Shown piece by piece: positions 33,010-42,232 of a DNA stretch of 47,546 nt. Position numbers and translations under genes: made by a program. The stretch is from Chloroflexi bacterium 13_1_40CM_65_17 (GTDB lineage Bacteria; Chloroflexota; Dormibacteria; Dormibacterales; Dormibacteraceae), in assembly GCA_001917815.1 (NCBI GenBank), contig MNES01000005.1, positions 1 through 47,546 of the forward strand, given 5' to 3'. Under the pieces are notes generated by a model, which saw only the letters and a program-made list of their open reading frames with translations, was not told the DNA's origin and did no database searches. Within the stretch, counting starts at the first letter, position 1. Each line of letters opens with the position of its first letter.

Positions 33010-33978
33010 ATGCCTGAGCTTCGTTTCGACACCTTGCGCAAGGAGTGGGTCGCCTACGCCACCGAGCGCAACGACCGCACCTTCCTCCCCACCGAGTTCT
33101 GCCCACTGTGCCCGACCGGGGACGGCGGCGCCTCCGAGGTCCCGCTGGATACGTTCGAGGTCGTCGTGTTCGAGAACCGATTCCCCGCATTCGGACCGGA
33201 CCGGCGGGGCGGCCGGCCGGTCCGCCCCCCGATGACCGGCTGTGAGGTCGTCGTCTACACGCCGGAGCACAAGCTCACGCTGGCGCAGCTTCCGCTCGAC
33301 CGGGTGCGGCTTCTCATCGACGTCTGGGCCGACCGCTACCGCGAGCTGGGCTCGCGCGGCGAGGTCGCCTACGTGTACATCTTCGAGAACAAGGGCGAAG
33401 AGGTGGGTGTCACGCTGCACCATCCGCACGGTCAGATTTACGCGCTGCCGTTCGTGCCGCCGTTCGCGCAGGCCGAGCTGGACGCCTCACGCGAGCACCT
33501 CGCCTCCCGAGGCGAGTGCCTCCACTGCACCGAGCTGGGTCTCGAGTCAACAGGACCGCGACGCGTCTGTGACGTGGGTGCCATGGTCGCTTTCGTACCA
33601 CGCGCCGCTCGGTGGCCATATGAGGTACACGTCTATCCGCGACGTCACGTTGCATCGATTGCCAACCTCGATGACGCGGAGCGGTGGGACCTGGCAGGGG
33701 CCCTCCTGGACGTTGCGGGCATGTACGACCGCCACTTCGGATTCTCGACGCCCTATGTGATGGCGATGCACCAGGCCCCCACGGACGGGCGGGAATGGCC
33801 CCAAGCCCATCTTCACGTCGAGTTCTACCCGCCCCACCGCCGGGACGACCGACTCAAGTACCTGGCCGGCGTCGAGCTCGGCGCGGGCACGTTCGTGAAC
33901 GACACCCGGCCGGAGGACACCGCAGCCCAGCTCCGCCGAGCCGTGCAAAAGAACGTTCTGAACCGTCCGAAAGGTTGA
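33010..33978 (+). CDS. galT: Galactose-1-phosphate uridylyltransferase
   Basis: Exchanges UMP between UDP-glucose and galactose 1-phosphate in the Leloir pathway. 322 residues: zinc site CPLC (Cys31, Cys34), the HIT-type active site HPHGQIYA (His140 as the nucleophile) and the C-terminal HLHVEFYPP. The start is uncertain: ATG 33010 gives the usual N-terminus (MPELRFDTLRKEWV); ATG 32995 and earlier frames are possible. No galactokinase or epimerase is seen in the window. It fits the beta-galactosidase operon across the regulator gene. Confidence 0.9.
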   Translation: MPELRFDTLRKEWVAYATERNDRTFLPTEFCPLCPTGDGGASEVPLDTFEVVVFENRFPAFGPDRRGGRPVRPPMTGCEVVVYTPEHKLTLAQLPLDRVRLLIDVWADRYRELGSRGEVAYVYIFENKGEEVGVTLHHPHGQIYALPFVPPFAQAELDASREHLASRGECLHCTELGLESTGPRRVCDVGAMVAFVPRAARWPYEVHVYPRRHVASIANLDDAERWDLAGALLDVAGMYDRHFGFSTPYVMAMHQAPTDGREWPQAHLHVEFYPPHRRDDRLKYLAGVELGAGTFVNDTRPEDTAAQLRRAVQKNVLNRPKG

Positions 33979-33995
33979 ATTAGGATTAACGGCAA

Positions 33996-35054
33996 ATGGC
34001 ATCTGTGACTTACGAGCACGTGACCAAGCGGTTCGCCGGTGGGACGCTGGCCGTCAACGACTTCAACCTCGAGGTCAAAGACACGGAGTTCATGGTCCTC
34101 GTCGGCCCGTCGGGCTGCGGCAAGTCGACCGCGCTGCGCATGCTGGCGGGCCTCGAAGAGGTGACCGAAGGCGAGATCAAGATCGGGGACAGGGTCGTCA
34201 ACGACACGCCTCCGCGGGACCGGGACATCGCGATGGTGTTCCAGTCTTACGCGCTCTATCCCCACATGACGGTGTTCGACAACCTCGCATTCGGTTTGCG
34301 CATGCGGGGTACGCCGCGGGAGGACATCCAGCGCCGCGTGAACAGCGCAGCCAACATACTGGAGCTCGGTCCGCTGCTAAAGAGGAAACCGCGCCAGTTG
34401 TCGGGAGGCCAGAGGCAGCGTGTAGCACTCGGCCGCGCCATCGTGCGCGAGCCGCAGGCCTTCTTGCTCGACGAACCGCTTTCGAACCTCGACGCCAAGC
34501 TGCGCGTCCAGACGCGGATCGAGCTCCAGAAGCAGCACCGCGCGCTGCACGCGACGTTCATCTATGTCACCCATGACCAGGTCGAGGCCATGACGATGGG
34601 CGACCGGATCGCGGTCATGAAGGACGGTGTGCTTCAGCAGGTGGCGCCACCTCGCGAGATCTACGACGACCCCGCCAACATGTACGTCGCGGGCTTCATC
34701 GGCAGCCCGACGATGAACTTCATCCCGGTCACGATTCAGGGCACGACAGCCAAAGCGTCAGGCTTCGAGCTCGAGCTGCCGCGGCCGCCCGGCGTTGACA
34801 AGGGCGTGCTAGGCATTCGGCCTGAAGCCCTGACCGAGCATCCGCGCGATGGCCATTCCGGCCTTGACCTGAAGGTCGAGGTCGCGGAGGTGCTCGGCGC
34901 AGACCAGTTCATCTATGGGCAGGTGGGCGCCGACGCGATCACCGCCCGCGTCGATCCCAACCTCAAGATCAACCCGGGTGACCGTGTGCGGCTGGGGGTG
35001 GACATGCGGCGCCTGCACCTTTTCGACGGCCCCACCGGTAAGGCGCTTCAGTAG
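33996..35054 (+). CDS. Sugar ABC ATPase, MsiK/UgpC/MalK type
   Basis: A 352-residue ATPase: Walker [11 protein letters not shown]-loop [22 protein letters not shown], signature [14 protein letters not shown], Walker [12 protein letters not shown], switch [10 protein letters not shown]. After residue 240 comes the regulatory/OB domain ([21 protein letters not shown]). It is the only MalK-type ATPase gene in the window, while two binding protein/permease sets (26-31 kb and 41-44 kb) have none. In actinobacteria one MsiK serves several sugar importers; I think the same holds here. A TAGGAT box lies 9 bases before the ATG. Confidence 0.9.
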   Translation: MASVTYEHVTKRFAGGTLAVNDFNLEVKDTEFMVLVGPSGCGKSTALRMLAGLEEVTEGEIKIGDRVVNDTPPRDRDIAMVFQSYALYPHMTVFDNLAFGLRMRGTPREDIQRRVNSAANILELGPLLKRKPRQLSGGQRQRVALGRAIVREPQAFLLDEPLSNLDAKLRVQTRIELQKQHRALHATFIYVTHDQVEAMTMGDRIAVMKDGVLQQVAPPREIYDDPANMYVAGFIGSPTMNFIPVTIQGTTAKASGFELELPRPPGVDKGVLGIRPEALTEHPRDGHSGLDLKVEVAEVLGADQFIYGQVGADAITARVDPNLKINPGDRVRLGVDMRRLHLFDGPTGKALQ

Positions 35055-35058
35055 TCCA

Positions 35059-35919
35059 GTGAGCGTTCCGCTCGACGAGTTCGGGCGCACTGGTCATCGG
35101 AGCACCCGGACGATCTTCGGCGCCGCGTCACTCTCGAACGTCACCCAGTCGGCCGCCGACCGGACGCTCGATGTCCTCCTCCGCCATGGCGTCAACCACA
35201 TCGACACCGCCGCCGGCTACGGGGACTCGGAGCTTCGCATCGCCCCGTGGCTGAAGCGCGAGCCGAACCGTTTCTTCCTCGCCACCAAGACTGGCTCTCG
35301 TGATGCCAAGGGTGCGCGCGAGGATCTGCATCGGTCGCTGGACCGGCTTGGCGTCGACCATGTGGACCTCTGGCAGCTGCACAGTCTCGCCGACCCCATC
35401 GACTGGGACACCGCGCTGAGCCCCGGAGGTGCGATTGACGCGGCCGTGGAAGCGCGCGACCAGGGTCTCGTGAGGTGGATCGGTGTCACTGGACACGGGG
35501 CGCAGATCGCGGCCAACCACCGGCGGTCGCTGGCGCGCTTCGATTTCGATTCAGTTCTGCTGCCTTACAACTTCGTCACCATGCAGCTGCCCTACTACGC
35601 CGAGAATTTCGACGCATTGGCGCGGACGTGCGCCGAGCGCAACGTCGCCGTGCAGACGATCAAGTCGATCGCCGCCAGCCCATGGCTGGGTCGGGAGCGC
35701 ACGCGCACCACCTGGTATGAGCCTCTCGAGGCTCAGGCGGACATCGACCTCGCCGTGTGGTGGGTGCTGGGCAGGCCGGGCGTGTTTTTGAACACGGTCG
35801 GTGACATCGATCTGCTGCCTCGCGTGCTCGACGCCGCCGAGCGTTTCGAAAAACGGCCCACCGATACGGAGATGACCGCGATGCTGGAGCGCTCCCGAAC
35901 CGAGCCCCTATTCGTCTGA
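35059..35919 (+). CDS. Aldo/keto reductase
   Basis: A 286-residue NAD(P)H-dependent TIM-barrel oxidoreductase. The catalytic tetrad is visible: Asp and Tyr in [12 protein letters not shown], Lys in FLATKTGSR, His in LWQLHSL. GTG 35059 is 4 bases after the ATPase stop. It may oxidise galactose or another aldose from the same sugar pathway (galactose or fucose dehydrogenase-like members exist), but specificity cannot be read. The stretch after it (35920-36043) has no gene that I can support. Confidence 0.82.
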   Translation: MSVPLDEFGRTGHRSTRTIFGAASLSNVTQSAADRTLDVLLRHGVNHIDTAAGYGDSELRIAPWLKREPNRFFLATKTGSRDAKGAREDLHRSLDRLGVDHVDLWQLHSLADPIDWDTALSPGGAIDAAVEARDQGLVRWIGVTGHGAQIAANHRRSLARFDFDSVLLPYNFVTMQLPYYAENFDALARTCAERNVAVQTIKSIAASPWLGRERTRTTWYEPLEAQADIDLAVWWVLGRPGVFLNTVGDIDLLPRVLDAAERFEKRPTDTEMTAMLERSRTEPLFV

Positions 35920-36043
35920 GAATGCCCGAGACGCCGGAGCAGCTCTATGCCCACGCGGCGCATGACCTCCGGTTGAGAGCGAGTCACCGCGAAGTGGCGC
36001 CGGCGGGATCGATTGCTGGGCCTGCTCGACCCCAGACGCCTGT

Positions 36044-36928
36044 CTACACCGTCAGGCTGAGCTCGGCCAGGCGGACGGCGCCCGCCACCGGCGGCTCTTC
36101 GAGACGTATTGCCGCACCCAGCAGCCGCCGGACGGCCGTCTCCAGCCGAGGTTGATTCAGGAGCTGCCCACCCGCAAGCACCACGGGACCATCGATCGAG
36201 AGCCTCTTCCGCACCGATTCCACAAGGTCGGCCAGCGCGAATGCCGCACGCTCGACGAGGGATGCGGCGCCTGGATCTTCACCCGCCGATTCGAACACGA
36301 CACCCGCAAGCGCAGCCCATTCGCCTGGCTCGTTCAACCGGTGCAGTCTGCCCATCAAATCGGTTGCGTGGCGAGCTCTGGTCACCCCAAGCATCGCTTC
36401 GCCAAGCTTCCCCAACTGCTCGCCCGCATCGGAACGGCGCAGCACCTCCCGTGATGCCTCGCGTGTGAGCCACGCTCCGCTTCCATCGTCGCCGACAAGC
36501 CAGCCCCATCCCCCCGCCCGAGCTTCCCGCCCATCGCGATCGCGGCCGTATGCCACCGAGCCCGTGCCGCTGATGAGCGCGATGCCATAGTCGATTCCCG
36601 CCGCAGCCAGGACCAGCCTCGCGTCGTGGACCACGGTTACCTTGCAGCCCGGCAACACCGCGGTCAGAAGGCGCTCGAGTCTCGCACGTCCTACAGGAAC
36701 CTCCGCGCCGGCGCTGCCGGCACAGCATGCGTCGGCGCTGATCGCGCCCATCCCGGCAAGCAGCGCCCCGATTCGACCCTCCACCGTGCGAGGCCGCAGG
36801 GCAGCGACGTTCGCGCCCGGACCCTGTGCCTCCGCGACGATGCGGCCGTCTTCGACACATCGAGCCCGGCTCGACGAGCCTCCGATGTCGAGGCCGAGAA
36901 AGCAGCCCGGCCTCATTTTCGGCGGCAT
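36044..36928 (-). CDS. N-acetylglucosamine kinase-like ATPase (BadF/BadG family)
   Basis: A 294-residue sugar kinase of the ASKHA fold: phosphate-1 FLGLDIGGSSSRA, adenosine/phosphate-2 ALISGTGSVAYGRDRDG, GGWGWLVGDDGSGAWL and VVLAGGQLLNQ. These are the features of human NAGK and bacterial MurK/NagK-like kinases. Located last in the amino-sugar operon, it likely phosphorylates GlcNAc and perhaps MurNAc released by NagZ, feeding NagA and MurQ. ATG 36928 is used (36916 possible), 10 bases after the SIS gene stop. Confidence 0.82.
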   Translation of the reverse strand: MPPKMRPGCFLGLDIGGSSSRARCVEDGRIVAEAQGPGANVAALRPRTVEGRIGALLAGMGAISADACCAGSAGAEVPVGRARLERLLTAVLPGCKVTVVHDARLVLAAAGIDYGIALISGTGSVAYGRDRDGREARAGGWGWLVGDDGSGAWLTREASREVLRRSDAGEQLGKLGEAMLGVTRARHATDLMGRLHRLNEPGEWAALAGVVFESAGEDPGAASLVERAAFALADLVESVRKRLSIDGPVVLAGGQLLNQPRLETAVRRLLGAAIRLEEPPVAGAVRLAELSLTV

Positions 36929-36938
36929 CCTGCCGTTC

Positions 36939-37973
36939 TCACCAGGTCCGCGTGATCTTGCGGAGGGCGCGCGGCTGGTCGGGGTCGACGCCGCGCGCCA
37001 GCGCGACGTGGTACGCGAGCAGCTGGCCGAGCACCGCGAGCGTCAACGGTGTCAGCTCCTCCGGCAGCCCCGAGTCATGGACAGCCGCCGATTTGATGCC
37101 TCGCGGCGTGATCGCGCAATCGAAGAGGCCAACCACGCGGCAACCGTAGTCCAGAAGTCGGGTCGCGATCGATTCGAGGTCGCCCGCGACCGAGCCACCG
37201 CCGCCGACCAGCAACACCGGAAAGCCCGGTTCGACGACCGCGATCGGCCCGTGCTCGAAGTCTGCGACCGACCACGCGCGAGCGAGCACGTAGCTGGTCT
37301 CGGTGAGCTTGAGCGCGACCTCCTCGGCGGTCGAGAAGTTGAAACCACGGCCGAGCACGATCGCGCGCGGACCGTCGAGCGTGGGGACGAGCTTGTCGAG
37401 ATCCATTTCGACCTTCAGCGCGCCGGTCATGCTGTCCGGGACCCTCCGCAGCGCGGCTTCGAACGCGTCGTCGCCGTCGATCGCTTGTGACATCAGGGCG
37501 AGCCCGAGAACGCTCGCGGTATAGGTCTTCGAAGCCGGCACGCTCTGCTCTTTTCCCGCATCCAGCGCCAAGACCAGTTCCGCAACCGATGCCAGCTTTG
37601 AGCCAGGATCGTTTGTGATCGCGACCGTCATCGCTCCCTGCCGAACCGCCTCTTCGACCACTGCGACCACGTCTGGCGACGCGCCCGATTGCGAGATGCC
37701 GATCACGCACTGGCCATCAAGCCTTGGAGGGCTCGCGTATCGAGTGAACAGCGACGGCGCGGCCAGCGACACAAGCGCGCGGTTGCGCCGCCCGAAGAGA
37801 TACTTCGCGTATAGGGCGGCATGGTCGGAGCTGCCTCGCGCCGCAATGACGAAACCACGCGGGCGCAGCTCGCGATAGCGCGCGCCGAACGCATCGATCG
37901 CCGCCCGGCTCTTCTGGATAAGCCGCGCTGCGACCTCGGGCTGCTCGAGGATCTCGTCGCGGAACCGGTTCAC
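36939..37973 (-). CDS. SIS-domain amino-sugar phosphate deaminase/isomerase (NagB-II/GlmS-like)
   Basis: A 344-residue protein with two SIS domains (VIAARGSSDHAALYAKYLFG, GISQSGASPDVVAVVEEAV, and AIVLGRGFNFSTAEEVALKLTETSYVLARAWSVADFEHGP). It looks like the isomerase half of GlmS without the glutaminase half. The FRDEILEQPE start is typical of NagB-II, which deaminates glucosamine 6-phosphate to fructose 6-phosphate. GTG 37973 overlaps the nagA stop as GTGA. NagB-II after NagA makes a full route from GlcNAc 6-phosphate to glycolysis. AgaS-like galactosamine use is the alternative. Confidence 0.85.
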   Translation of the reverse strand: MNRFRDEILEQPEVAARLIQKSRAAIDAFGARYRELRPRGFVIAARGSSDHAALYAKYLFGRRNRALVSLAAPSLFTRYASPPRLDGQCVIGISQSGASPDVVAVVEEAVRQGAMTVAITNDPGSKLASVAELVLALDAGKEQSVPASKTYTASVLGLALMSQAIDGDDAFEAALRRVPDSMTGALKVEMDLDKLVPTLDGPRAIVLGRGFNFSTAEEVALKLTETSYVLARAWSVADFEHGPIAVVEPGFPVLLVGGGGSVAGDLESIATRLLDYGCRVVGLFDCAITPRGIKSAAVHDSGLPEELTPLTLAVLGQLLAYHVALARGVDPDQPRALRKITRTW

Positions 37974-39097
37974 TTTCGGAACCTGATCTTGCCTCCGACC
38001 ATGGTCAGCCGGACGCGAAGGTCGCCATCGAGCACAACGAGGTCTGCGCAGCCGCCAACGCGGATGCGGCCGAGTCCCCGTTCGCCGAGAACGCGTGCTG
38101 GAACCGCGGACGCCATCGTGATCGCGCGTGTGGCGTTCATCCCGGGGATTGCGGTCATCCGGCGCACGATGTCGTCCATCGTCGCCGCGCTGCCGGCCAG
38201 CGTTCCGTCCTCCAGCCTCACCACCGTCCCGTCGCTCACGACCGCCCTGCCGGTAAGGCGATACTGGCCGGGCGGCGAACCCGCCGCCGCGGTCTGGTCG
38301 GTGGTGAGCGCGATGCGCGCCGTGTCCTTCACGCGCACCAGCTGCGCGCAAACCGCGGGATGAATGTGCTCGCCGTCCGCAATCAAGCCCACAGACACGC
38401 GGCTGTCCAGCAGGAGCGCAAGCGCGATTCCGGGTCGTCGATGGTGGACGGGCGGCATCGCGTTGTAGATGTGAGTCCCAAATCGGACACCGGCCGCTAT
38501 CGCGCGCCGACCTTGCTCGTAGTCCGCGCCGGTGTGACCAGCGCTCACGACGACGCCGGCCCGCACCAGCCGAACGATCGCGTCGAGCGCGCCCGGTAGC
38601 TCAGGTGCAAGCGTCACCAGGTGGGGATGCGCCGAAGCGATCACCTCCACGCTCGCAGGACTCGGATCGGCGAGGCACTCGCGCTCGTGCGCCCCTCGGA
38701 ACGAAGGATTGATGAACGGTCCCTCGATGTGCGCCCCCAGCACCCGCGCGCCCGGCGACTCGGCGGCGGCCGCCACGCTGGCCGCGAACTCAGCCCCCGT
38801 GGCAACCGGAGCCGAGATCAATGTGGGCAGAAAGGCGGTGACGCCGGTCGACGGAAGAAGCTCCGACATGGCCGCGATCTCATCCCGGCCGCCGGCCGCG
38901 TCGTGACCCTGAAACCCATTGACTTGTAGATCGATGAAGCCTGGAGCGATCACCTCTCCTGGACCGGCGGCCAGCTCCTCGTCGGGTCGGGTTGGCGGCT
39001 TTCCGGCGCCAACCCACGTGATCAGCCCGCCTTCGACCAGGACGCCGTTGACCGGGCCTTTCAAGCCATGGACGCGCCCGCGCAGCAAGATGCTCAC
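37970..39097 (-). CDS. nagA: N-acetylglucosamine-6-phosphate deacetylase
   Basis: Removes acetate from GlcNAc 6-phosphate. 375 residues. Motifs: APGFIDLQVNGFQGHD (QxNG in place of HxH, as usual for NagA), GAHIEGPFIN (metal-binding glutamate), VVSAGHTGADY, GTHIYNAMPPVHHR and the catalytic aspartate in ALTTDQTAAAG. The GTG start overlaps the murQ stop as GTGA. It supplies glucosamine 6-phosphate to the SIS enzyme next in the operon. Confidence 0.92.
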   Translation of the reverse strand: MSILLRGRVHGLKGPVNGVLVEGGLITWVGAGKPPTRPDEELAAGPGEVIAPGFIDLQVNGFQGHDAAGGRDEIAAMSELLPSTGVTAFLPTLISAPVATGAEFAASVAAAAESPGARVLGAHIEGPFINPSFRGAHERECLADPSPASVEVIASAHPHLVTLAPELPGALDAIVRLVRAGVVVSAGHTGADYEQGRRAIAAGVRFGTHIYNAMPPVHHRRPGIALALLLDSRVSVGLIADGEHIHPAVCAQLVRVKDTARIALTTDQTAAAGSPPGQYRLTGRAVVSDGTVVRLEDGTLAGSAATMDDIVRRMTAIPGMNATRAITMASAVPARVLGERGLGRIRVGGCADLVVLDGDLRVRLTMVGGKIRFRK

Positions 39098-39957
39098 GGA
39101 ACTCTCTTCTCGCCCAGGGCGACCGCAAGATCGCCGCCCGCAGCCGACAAGCGCGAGCGGGCGCCTGCTGCATCGATGCCGCAGCGAAGCATGAGAATCG
39201 CCACCTTTGCGTTCCCGCCTGCATCGCGGAGCGCGGCATCGACGTCATCGGGAAGGCGATCGGTCAGCTCTCGCACCATGCGCGACGCGCGGCCGCGCAG
39301 TTTTGCGTTTGCGGGGATGACGCCGACCATCCGGCCACGATACGTGTGGCCGAGCCGGGTGAATACGCCGGTGCTGATCATGTTCAGCGTCACTTTCTGT
39401 GCCGTGCCGGCCTTGAGCCGTGTCGAGCCGGCGATGACCTCCGGGCCGGCATCGACCTCGATCGCGATGTCCGCGGCCGCCGCGAGTGGGGACGCGGGAG
39501 TGCAGGTCAGCCCGACGACGAGAGCGCCTGCGCGACGCGCCTCGCCGACCGCGGCCAGCACATAAGCGGTGCGCCCGCTCGCGCTGATGCCGACAACCGC
39601 GTCACGCGAGCCGAGCCCAGCCTGACGCGCATCCGCGGCGCCCATGCGATCGTCATCCTCGGCCTCGCCGTCTCCGGCGGCGTGGGCCTGGACCATCTCC
39701 GGCGGGACGCCGAACGTGGAAGGGCATTCGGCCGCGTCGAGAGCGGCCAGGCGCCCGCTCGTCCCGGCCCCGAAGTAGTGAAGGCGGCCGCCCGAGCGCA
39801 GCCGGGCGCTGATCTGCTCGATCGCGTCGGCGATCGGGCCAAGCGCGGGCTGCACGGCTTTTACGGCGCGCATGTCCTCGCCGTGCATGAGCGCAAGAAT
39901 TTCGCGGGTGGTCAGCGAGTCCATCGCATCGGCGCGTGGGTGGGCGTTCTCGCTCAT
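39094..39957 (-). CDS. murQ: N-acetylmuramic acid 6-phosphate etherase
   Basis: Cleaves the lactyl ether of MurNAc 6-phosphate, giving GlcNAc 6-phosphate and D-lactate. 287 residues, with the SIS-type HYFGAGTSGRLAALDAAECPSTFG near residue 60 and GPEVIAGSTRLKAGTAQKVTLNM further on, both specific for MurQ. It overlaps nagZ as ATGA. Its presence shows that the operon handles peptidoglycan-derived sugars and not only chitin. Confidence 0.93.
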   Translation of the reverse strand: MSENAHPRADAMDSLTTREILALMHGEDMRAVKAVQPALGPIADAIEQISARLRSGGRLHYFGAGTSGRLAALDAAECPSTFGVPPEMVQAHAAGDGEAEDDDRMGAADARQAGLGSRDAVVGISASGRTAYVLAAVGEARRAGALVVGLTCTPASPLAAAADIAIEVDAGPEVIAGSTRLKAGTAQKVTLNMISTGVFTRLGHTYRGRMVGVIPANAKLRGRASRMVRELTDRLPDDVDAALRDAGGNAKVAILMLRCGIDAAGARSRLSAAGGDLAVALGEKRVP

Positions 39958-41405
39958 CTGCCGGTCAGAGCCTCAGCCGCCGCTATGCCGCACGCTCGCG
40001 CGGCGCCATGGGTGGCGATATAAGCCGCAGACCCAGCGGGCCGGCATGCGGGCAGGCCCATCTCAACCGTGACCGCATCCGGTCGGTGCGCCAGCAAGCC
40101 TTCGGCCACGGCGACCATCCAGGGATGACGGTGAAGATTCTTGGCGACGATCACCAGGGAGCGGCCCGCAGCCTCGGTGAGAATGCCCTCCAGTCTCGCG
40201 CTCGCGGGTTGATGGTCGAGCTCGATCGACGTCGGGCGCATGCCGAGCTCTCTGAGCGGAGCGGCCAGTCCCCACGGGACCACACCCGCCGCCTGCGACG
40301 GCATGGATCTGAGCTGCACGACAACCGGCCGGCGGTCCACCTTGACCGACCCCTCGGCGCGCAGGGCGCGCCGCGCCGCGATCAATCCAACGCTGGGATC
40401 GCTCGCGTGTGACGGTGCCTGAGCCGATCTCCACAACGCAAGTCGGTCGACGCGGCCGCCGGCCTCCACCAGCCGATCCTCGCTGACCCGGCCGTTCCTC
40501 ACCGCGGCAACGATGGCGCCACGAAGTTCGTCGGCGATGTCCTCGCCGGCCAGGCCCCCGCCGACGCAGAGCAGGTCGCATCCGGCGGCGAGCGCAAGCA
40601 CCGTGCCTTCCTCGATGCCGACACCGCCGGCGATCGCTCGCATCTCCAGCCCGTCGCTGACCGCCAGCCCGTCGAAGCCGAGCTCGCCACGGAGGAGGCC
40701 GGTCATCACCTTTTTGCTGATCGTCCCAGGCAGGCTGTCGGTGGACGGAACCACGATGTGCGCGCTCATCACCGCGCGCACTCCGGCTGCGATCGCGGCT
40801 CGAAAGGGATCGAGCGCCCCTTCATGCGGGTCCTCGTCTACCACCGGAAGGGCAAGGTGCGAGTCAAGCGATGTGGCGCCGTGTCCGGGGAAGTGTTTGG
40901 CGCAGGCGGCGACCCCGGCCTCCTGCAGCGCCGCGATCCACGCAGCCGTGTGGCGGGCCACGAGCGGATGCCGCGCGCCGAACGCGCGCACCCCGATGAC
41001 TGGATTGATCGGGTTGCTGTTCACATCGGCGACGGGTGCCAGGTCAAGGTCGATGCCAGCCGCGGCGAGGTCCGCGCCCATCGACCGCGCGACCGCACGC
41101 GTGAGGTCTACGTCGTCTACCACGCCGAGCGCGAGGTTGCCGGGATACGAGCTGCCTGAAGCCGCCTCGAGGCGCGTGACGTCCCCCCCTTCTTCGTCAA
41201 CAGCAACGACCAGCCGTGGGTTCTCGGCGTGCAGCCGCGCGGTCAGCGCCGCCAGCTGGGCGGGAGAGCTCACATTGCGCGCGTACAGGCACACACCGCC
41301 GAGCCCCGCGGCGGCGCGACGAAGGATCCAGTCGGGGGCCTCCGTGCCGATGAACCCGGGCAGCAGGCAGCGATCGGCGAGGCGCTCCAGCGAGTCCACG
41401 ATCAA
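39954..41405 (-). CDS. Beta-N-acetylhexosaminidase, glycoside hydrolase family 3 (NagZ-like)
   Basis: Splits terminal beta-N-acetylglucosamine from muropeptides or chitobiose. About 483 residues: GH3 barrel with VAVDEEGGDVTRL, the NagZ dyad region CAKHFPGHGATSLDSH (His as acid/base, with Asp nearby), nucleophile in LAVSDGLEM, and then a C-terminal domain as in actinobacterial two-domain NagZ. No signal peptide is visible. TTG 41405 overlaps the permease stop as TTGA; GTG 41399 is the other choice. In the operon it supplies free GlcNAc and MurNAc for the kinase, MurQ and NagA. Confidence 0.88.
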   Translation of the reverse strand: MIVDSLERLADRCLLPGFIGTEAPDWILRRAAAGLGGVCLYARNVSSPAQLAALTARLHAENPRLVVAVDEEGGDVTRLEAASGSSYPGNLALGVVDDVDLTRAVARSMGADLAAAGIDLDLAPVADVNSNPINPVIGVRAFGARHPLVARHTAAWIAALQEAGVAACAKHFPGHGATSLDSHLALPVVDEDPHEGALDPFRAAIAAGVRAVMSAHIVVPSTDSLPGTISKKVMTGLLRGELGFDGLAVSDGLEMRAIAGGVGIEEGTVLALAAGCDLLCVGGGLAGEDIADELRGAIVAAVRNGRVSEDRLVEAGGRVDRLALWRSAQAPSHASDPSVGLIAARRALRAEGSVKVDRRPVVVQLRSMPSQAAGVVPWGLAAPLRELGMRPTSIELDHQPASARLEGILTEAAGRSLVIVAKNLHRHPWMVAVAEGLLAHRPDAVTVEMGLPACRPAGSAAYIATHGAARACGIAAAEALTGR

Positions 41406-42232
41406 CCCTTGACCGCCCCCGCGGTCAGCCCACCCACCACATGTCGCTGCACGATGAGGAAGAAGACCACGACAGGCAGAGCCGTCAGTGTCGCCCCAGC
41501 CATGAGCCCACCCCAATCGGTTCCGTGCTGGGTGGTGAACGAGGCGAGCCAGATGGTGAGCGTCTGCTTCGAGTTGGAGCTCAGGAGCACGTAGGCGATG
41601 ATGTACTCGTTCCATGCCTGGATGAAGCCGTAGATGGCCGTGGCGACGAGGCCCGGCGCGACGAGCGGGAACACTATGCGCACAAACGCGCTGACGCGCG
41701 TGGCGCCGTCGACCATCGCCGCCTCCTCGAGGTCCACCGGCACGTTGGCGACGAACCCGCGCAGCGTCCAGATCATGAACGGGAGCACTATCGCCAGGTA
41801 GTAGGCGATGACGCCAAGCAGGCTGTCGACCTGGCCGACGCTGTCGAGCAGCAGGTAGACCGGGATGACCAGCGCGTTGAGCGGGACCATCTGGACGGCG
41901 ATGACCATCACGACGAACGCAGTCCGGCCACGGAAGCCGAAGCGCGCCACGGAGACCGCCGCCAGGAACGCCAGCGCGATGGAGATGGCGACAACTGAGA
42001 GGACGACGGTGAGGCTGTTGACGACGTCGTTCCAGAAGAACGGCTGGCTCATCGCGGTACGAAAGTTGTCGAGCGTCACGTTCGACGGAAACCACACGGG
42101 CGTCAGGCTCAAGATGTCCTTGCCCGGCTTGAGCGCGGTCGAGACCATCCAGTAGATGGGGAACAGCATCACCACGAGAATCAACACGGCCACCGAATCG
42201 AAGAGCGTCCTCTGCGCCCCGCGCCGGCTCAT
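41402..42232 (-). CDS. Carbohydrate ABC permease, MalG type (amino-sugar operon)
   Basis: A 276-residue permease with six membrane segments and the EAA loop EAAMVDGATRVSAFVRIVFPLVAPGLV. ATG 42232 overlaps the stop of its partner as ATGA; the open frame to 42520 is not used. Nearby NagZ, MurQ and NagA suggest import of GlcNAc, chitobiose or muropeptide-derived disaccharides. Confidence 0.88.
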   Translation of the reverse strand: MSRRGAQRTLFDSVAVLILVVMLFPIYWMVSTALKPGKDILSLTPVWFPSNVTLDNFRTAMSQPFFWNDVVNSLTVVLSVVAISIALAFLAAVSVARFGFRGRTAFVVMVIAVQMVPLNALVIPVYLLLDSVGQVDSLLGVIAYYLAIVLPFMIWTLRGFVANVPVDLEEAAMVDGATRVSAFVRIVFPLVAPGLVATAIYGFIQAWNEYIIAYVLLSSNSKQTLTIWLASFTTQHGTDWGGLMAGATLTALPVVVFFLIVQRHVVGGLTAGAVKG

